From: Variovorax sp. PBL-H6 | Lineage (GTDB): Bacteria > Pseudomonadota > Gammaproteobacteria > Burkholderiales > Burkholderiaceae_C | Direction of reading: 5' to 3' | DNA length: 64,000 nucleotides | NCBI RefSeq assembly: GCF_901827155.1 | Contig: NZ_LR594659.1 | Span: 1,922,001-1,986,000, forward strand | Shown: positions 61,779 to 64,000 of the stretch, one piece after another | Layout of the letters: every line of letters begins with the position of its first letter | Numbering within the stretch: position 1 is the first letter of the stretch | Notes under the pieces: model-generated | Databases searched by the model: none | Seen by the model: the letters and a program-made list of their open reading frames with translations, nothing else | Told to the model about the DNA's origin: nothing | Translations under genes and position numbers: made by a program

Positions 61779-62417
61779 TCAGAACCGCTTTTCGAGGACC
61801 ATCTGGTCCGCGTCGCGCCGCATCGAGAAGCGGCTGATGAAGCTGTTGCCCAGCAGCACGTAGGGCATGGGCTGCTGCGACACGATCGCCTCGACGTCGT
61901 AGACCTCGACGTCGCCGACCCGCACGGAATTCAGGCGCACGAGGTAGCCCTGCGCGGTGCCGTTCGCGGTGTTCATGCGAACCGGCCGCCCCTTGCTGAA
62001 ATCGAGCCCGATGCGCTGCGCGTCGGCCGACGAGAGAGCAACGGTCGTGGCGCCGGTGTCGAGCATGAAGTTGACGCTGCGCCCGTTGATCGCGCCCTGC
62101 GTCATGAAATGCCCGCCGCTCGACGCCGGCAGCACGATCCGCGTGCCCCCGCCGCCCGCGCCGCTACCGCCGATGCTGACTGGCTGGTCCATGCGCAGCG
62201 CCACGCGCTTGCCGCCGGCTTCCACCGTGGCCTGCTCGGGTGTCATCGACAGCAGCTTCACGCCCTGGAAGGTCTCGCCCACGGCCACCGTTTTGGGCGC
62301 GCTCCCGTCGACGACCAGGATGGCGCGGCTGCCGATGGTGCCGGTCAGCATCACGGATTGGGCGTGCACGAACCCGCATGCCGCCGCCAGCAGCATCGGG
62401 AGGAGTAGCGCCTTCAT
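61779..62417 (-). CDS. Retropepsin-like aspartic protease, periplasmic
   Basis: A 212-aa protein with a signal peptide (cleaved near residue 20) and a clan AA aspartic protease domain (about 105-205) having FMLDTGATTVALS, where the catalytic Asp lies. The flap and C-terminal YVLLGNSFISRF fit the TIGR02281 type. A Gly-rich linker precedes the domain. Function in vivo is unknown. It is 7 bases after yajQ. Confidence 0.87.
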   Translation of the reverse strand: MKALLLPMLLAAACGFVHAQSVMLTGTIGSRAILVVDGSAPKTVAVGETFQGVKLLSMTPEQATVEAGGKRVALRMDQPVSIGGSGAGGGGTRIVLPASSGGHFMTQGAINGRSVNFMLDTGATTVALSSADAQRIGLDFSKGRPVRMNTANGTAQGYLVRLNSVRVGDVEVYDVEAIVSQQPMPYVLLGNSFISRFSMRRDADQMVLEKRF

Positions 62418-62424
62418 CGGGCGC

Positions 62425-62910
62425 TCAGTCGCGGAAGTTGTTGAAGGACAGCGGCATATCGGGCACGTCCTTCTTGATCAGCGCCATCGCCGCCTGCAGG
62501 TCGTCGCGCTTGGCGCCGGTCACCCGCACCGCGTCGCCCTGGATCGCGGCCTGCACCTTGAGCTTGCTGTCCTTGATCAGGCGCTGGATCTTCTTGGCCG
62601 TTTCGCTCTCGATGCCGTTCTTGACCTTGATCACCTGCTTGACCTTGTCGCCGCCGATTTTCTGAACATCGCCCTTGTCGAGAAAGCGCACATCCACGCT
62701 GCGCTTGGTGAGCTTGTTGCGCAGGATGTCTTCGACCTGCACGAGCTGGAATTCGGCATCGCCGACAAGCGTGATTTCCTTGTCCTTGAGCTCGACCGAG
62801 GCCGCGGTTCCCTTGAAGTCGAATCGCGTGGCGATCTCCTTGGCCGTGTTCTCCACGGCATTCTTGACCTCGGGCAGATTGGGTTCGCAGACGGTATCGA
62901 AAGACGGCAT
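62425..62910 (-). CDS. yajQ: YajQ family nucleotide-binding protein
   Basis: A 161-aa protein of the YajQ/DUF520 family with [20 protein letters not shown] at its start, [16 protein letters not shown] and [15 protein letters not shown]. Some members bind cyclic di-GMP. A divergent murB lies 44 bases away. Confidence 0.96.
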   Translation of the reverse strand: MPSFDTVCEPNLPEVKNAVENTAKEIATRFDFKGTAASVELKDKEITLVGDAEFQLVQVEDILRNKLTKRSVDVRFLDKGDVQKIGGDKVKQVIKVKNGIESETAKKIQRLIKDSKLKVQAAIQGDAVRVTGAKRDDLQAAMALIKKDVPDMPLSFNNFRD

Positions 62911-62954
62911 GGACTCTCCTCTGAATCACACGGTGTGAATGCGACAATTCTCCC

Positions 62955-64000
62955 ATGATCGTGGAGAACAACGTACCACTGCAGCAGCACAACAGCTTCG
63001 GTATCGTCGCGCGTGCCCAGCACCTGGTGCGCATCGCGAGCGACGCCGACGTGGGCGCGCTGCTCGCCGACGAGGCCTGGCGTGGCGCGCCCAAGTTCGT
63101 GCTCGGCGGCGGCAGCAACATCGTGCTGACCGGCGACGTCAAGCCGCTGGTGCTGAAAGTCGAGATCAAGGGTCGCCGGCTGGTCGAAGAGACGCCGCGC
63201 GCCTGGATCGTCGAGGCCGGCGCCGGCGAGATCTGGCACGACACGGTGCGCTGGATGCTCGAGCAGGACGTGCCCGGCCTGGAGAACATGGCGTTGATTC
63301 CGGGCACCATCGGCGGGGCGCCAGTGCAGAACATCGGCGCCTATGGGGTGGAACTGCAGGACCGCTTCGAGTCGCTGGACGCCATCGACCTCGAGACCGG
63401 CCGGGCCTTCACCCTCGATGCGGCCCAATGCGCCTTCGGCTATCGCGACTCGGTGTTCAAGCACGCGGCGAGCGGCACCAACGACTTCGGGCTGGCTGGT
63501 CGGGCGCTGATCACGCGGGTGCGCTTCCGACTGCCGCGGCCCTGGAAGCCCGTGCTGGGCTACCTCGACCTGGAACGCAAGATGGCCGAGACCGGCAATT
63601 CCACGCCCAGCGCGACGGAGATCTTCGACTGGATCTGCGCCATCCGCAGCGCCAAGCTGCCCGACTGGCGGGTGCTCGGCAATGCCGGCAGCTTCTTCAA
63701 GAATCCGACCGTCACTCCGGAGCAATGCGCCGACATCATCGCGCGCGACCCGAAGATCGTGCACTACCCGATGGCCGACGGCAGCATCAAGCTGGCCGCC
63801 GGCTGGCTGATCGACGCCTGCGGCTGGAAAGGCAAGAGCGTTGGCAACGCTGGCGTCTACGAGAGGCAGGCGCTGGTGCTGGTCAACCGCGGCGGCGCCG
63901 CGCACCCGGCGACCGGCGGCGAGGTCATGACCTTGGCCAAGGCGATCCAGACCAGTGTCTACGAGCGATTCGGCATCCGGCTGGAGCCAGAGCCGGTGGT
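62955..64000 (+). CDS. murB: UDP-N-acetylenolpyruvoylglucosamine reductase (3' partial)
   Basis: 348 residues are visible before the window edge. The FAD-binding motifs are FVLGGGSNIVL and LIPGTIGGAPVQNIGAYG, and the catalytic Ser lies in NAGSFFKNP. It makes UDP-N-acetylmuramate for peptidoglycan. ATG 62955 begins with the family start MIVENNVPLQQHNSFG. Confidence 0.97.
   Translation, partial: MIVENNVPLQQHNSFGIVARAQHLVRIASDADVGALLADEAWRGAPKFVLGGGSNIVLTGDVKPLVLKVEIKGRRLVEETPRAWIVEAGAGEIWHDTVRWMLEQDVPGLENMALIPGTIGGAPVQNIGAYGVELQDRFESLDAIDLETGRAFTLDAAQCAFGYRDSVFKHAASGTNDFGLAGRALITRVRFRLPRPWKPVLGYLDLERKMAETGNSTPSATEIFDWICAIRSAKLPDWRVLGNAGSFFKNPTVTPEQCADIIARDPKIVHYPMADGSIKLAAGWLIDACGWKGKSVGNAGVYERQALVLVNRGGAAHPATGGEVMTLAKAIQTSVYERFGIRLEPEPV

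Noticed and set aside
1..64000. CRISPR arrays, rRNA genes, insertion sequences or an integrase
   Set aside because: I looked for regularly spaced repeats, rRNA-like sequence and transposase or recombinase motifs and found none.

Overview
The window is GC-rich DNA that reads as a betaproteobacterium of the order Burkholderiales, most like Comamonadaceae (Variovorax and relatives). That placement is an inference. It rests on codon and base use, a Bug/TctC-type solute-binding protein, the run of housekeeping genes fbp, pepN, prfB, ybaK, plsY, yajQ and murB, and the wealth of PAS histidine kinases. No ribosomal RNA gene is present to confirm it.

Layout. Positions 1-3.7 kb hold the end of an unknown gene, a PaaI-type thioesterase, a histidine kinase/LuxR-type response regulator pair and a DUF6573 gene. 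From 3.8 to 42.1 kb lies a complete Ysc-family type III secretion system (T3SS) with its presumed cargo. Block A (3.8-5.5 kb, +) is a small chaperone and a 406-aa candidate effector. Two divergent PAS kinases follow (5.6-8.4 kb). Block B (8.5-13.6 kb, -) is a 1376-aa candidate effector behind two CesT-like chaperones. Block C (13.8-25.3 kb, -) runs from unrecognised, probably secreted proteins through translocators SctE and SctB and TPR chaperones to sctI, J, K, L and N. Block D (25.4-35.1 kb, -) runs from an ECF sigma factor through sctO, P, Q, R, S, T, U, a chaperone and sctC to a TPR-GNAT protein and a low-complexity protein. Block E (35.4-42.1 kb, +) is sctW, tyeA, sycN, sctX, sctY, sctV, sctD, a needle co-chaperone and sctF. 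A second LuxR-type regulator, a CheY-like protein and a hybrid kinase follow (42.1-45.9 kb).

The most useful observation is a shared promoter-like motif, GGAAC-YG-N14-KTAC, with identical spacing upstream of blocks A, B, C and E. The natural candidate to read it is the ECF sigma factor heading block D. The motif resembles the HrpL hrp box (GGAAC, about 16 nt, CCAC) with the second half changed to TAC. A perfect CRP-type palindrome (TGTGA-N6-TCACA) lies upstream of the sigma gene. Together these suggest a hierarchy: global or two-component signals, then the ECF sigma factor, then the T3SS, translocators and effectors.

Right of the T3SS are a GntR-like remnant, an HTH-citrate-synthase-like protein with tandem palindromic operators, a hydroxyacid dehydrogenase, an SDR and a Bug protein (46-51 kb). 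A 1.9-kb islet follows, bounded by a 45-bp direct repeat of the 3' end of tRNA-Thr(CGT) (51.16-53.13 kb). The window ends in ordinary core genes: fbp, pepN, prfB with its programmed frameshift, an alpha/beta hydrolase, an aldo/keto reductase, ybaK, plsY, ridA, a retropepsin-like protease, yajQ and a partial murB.
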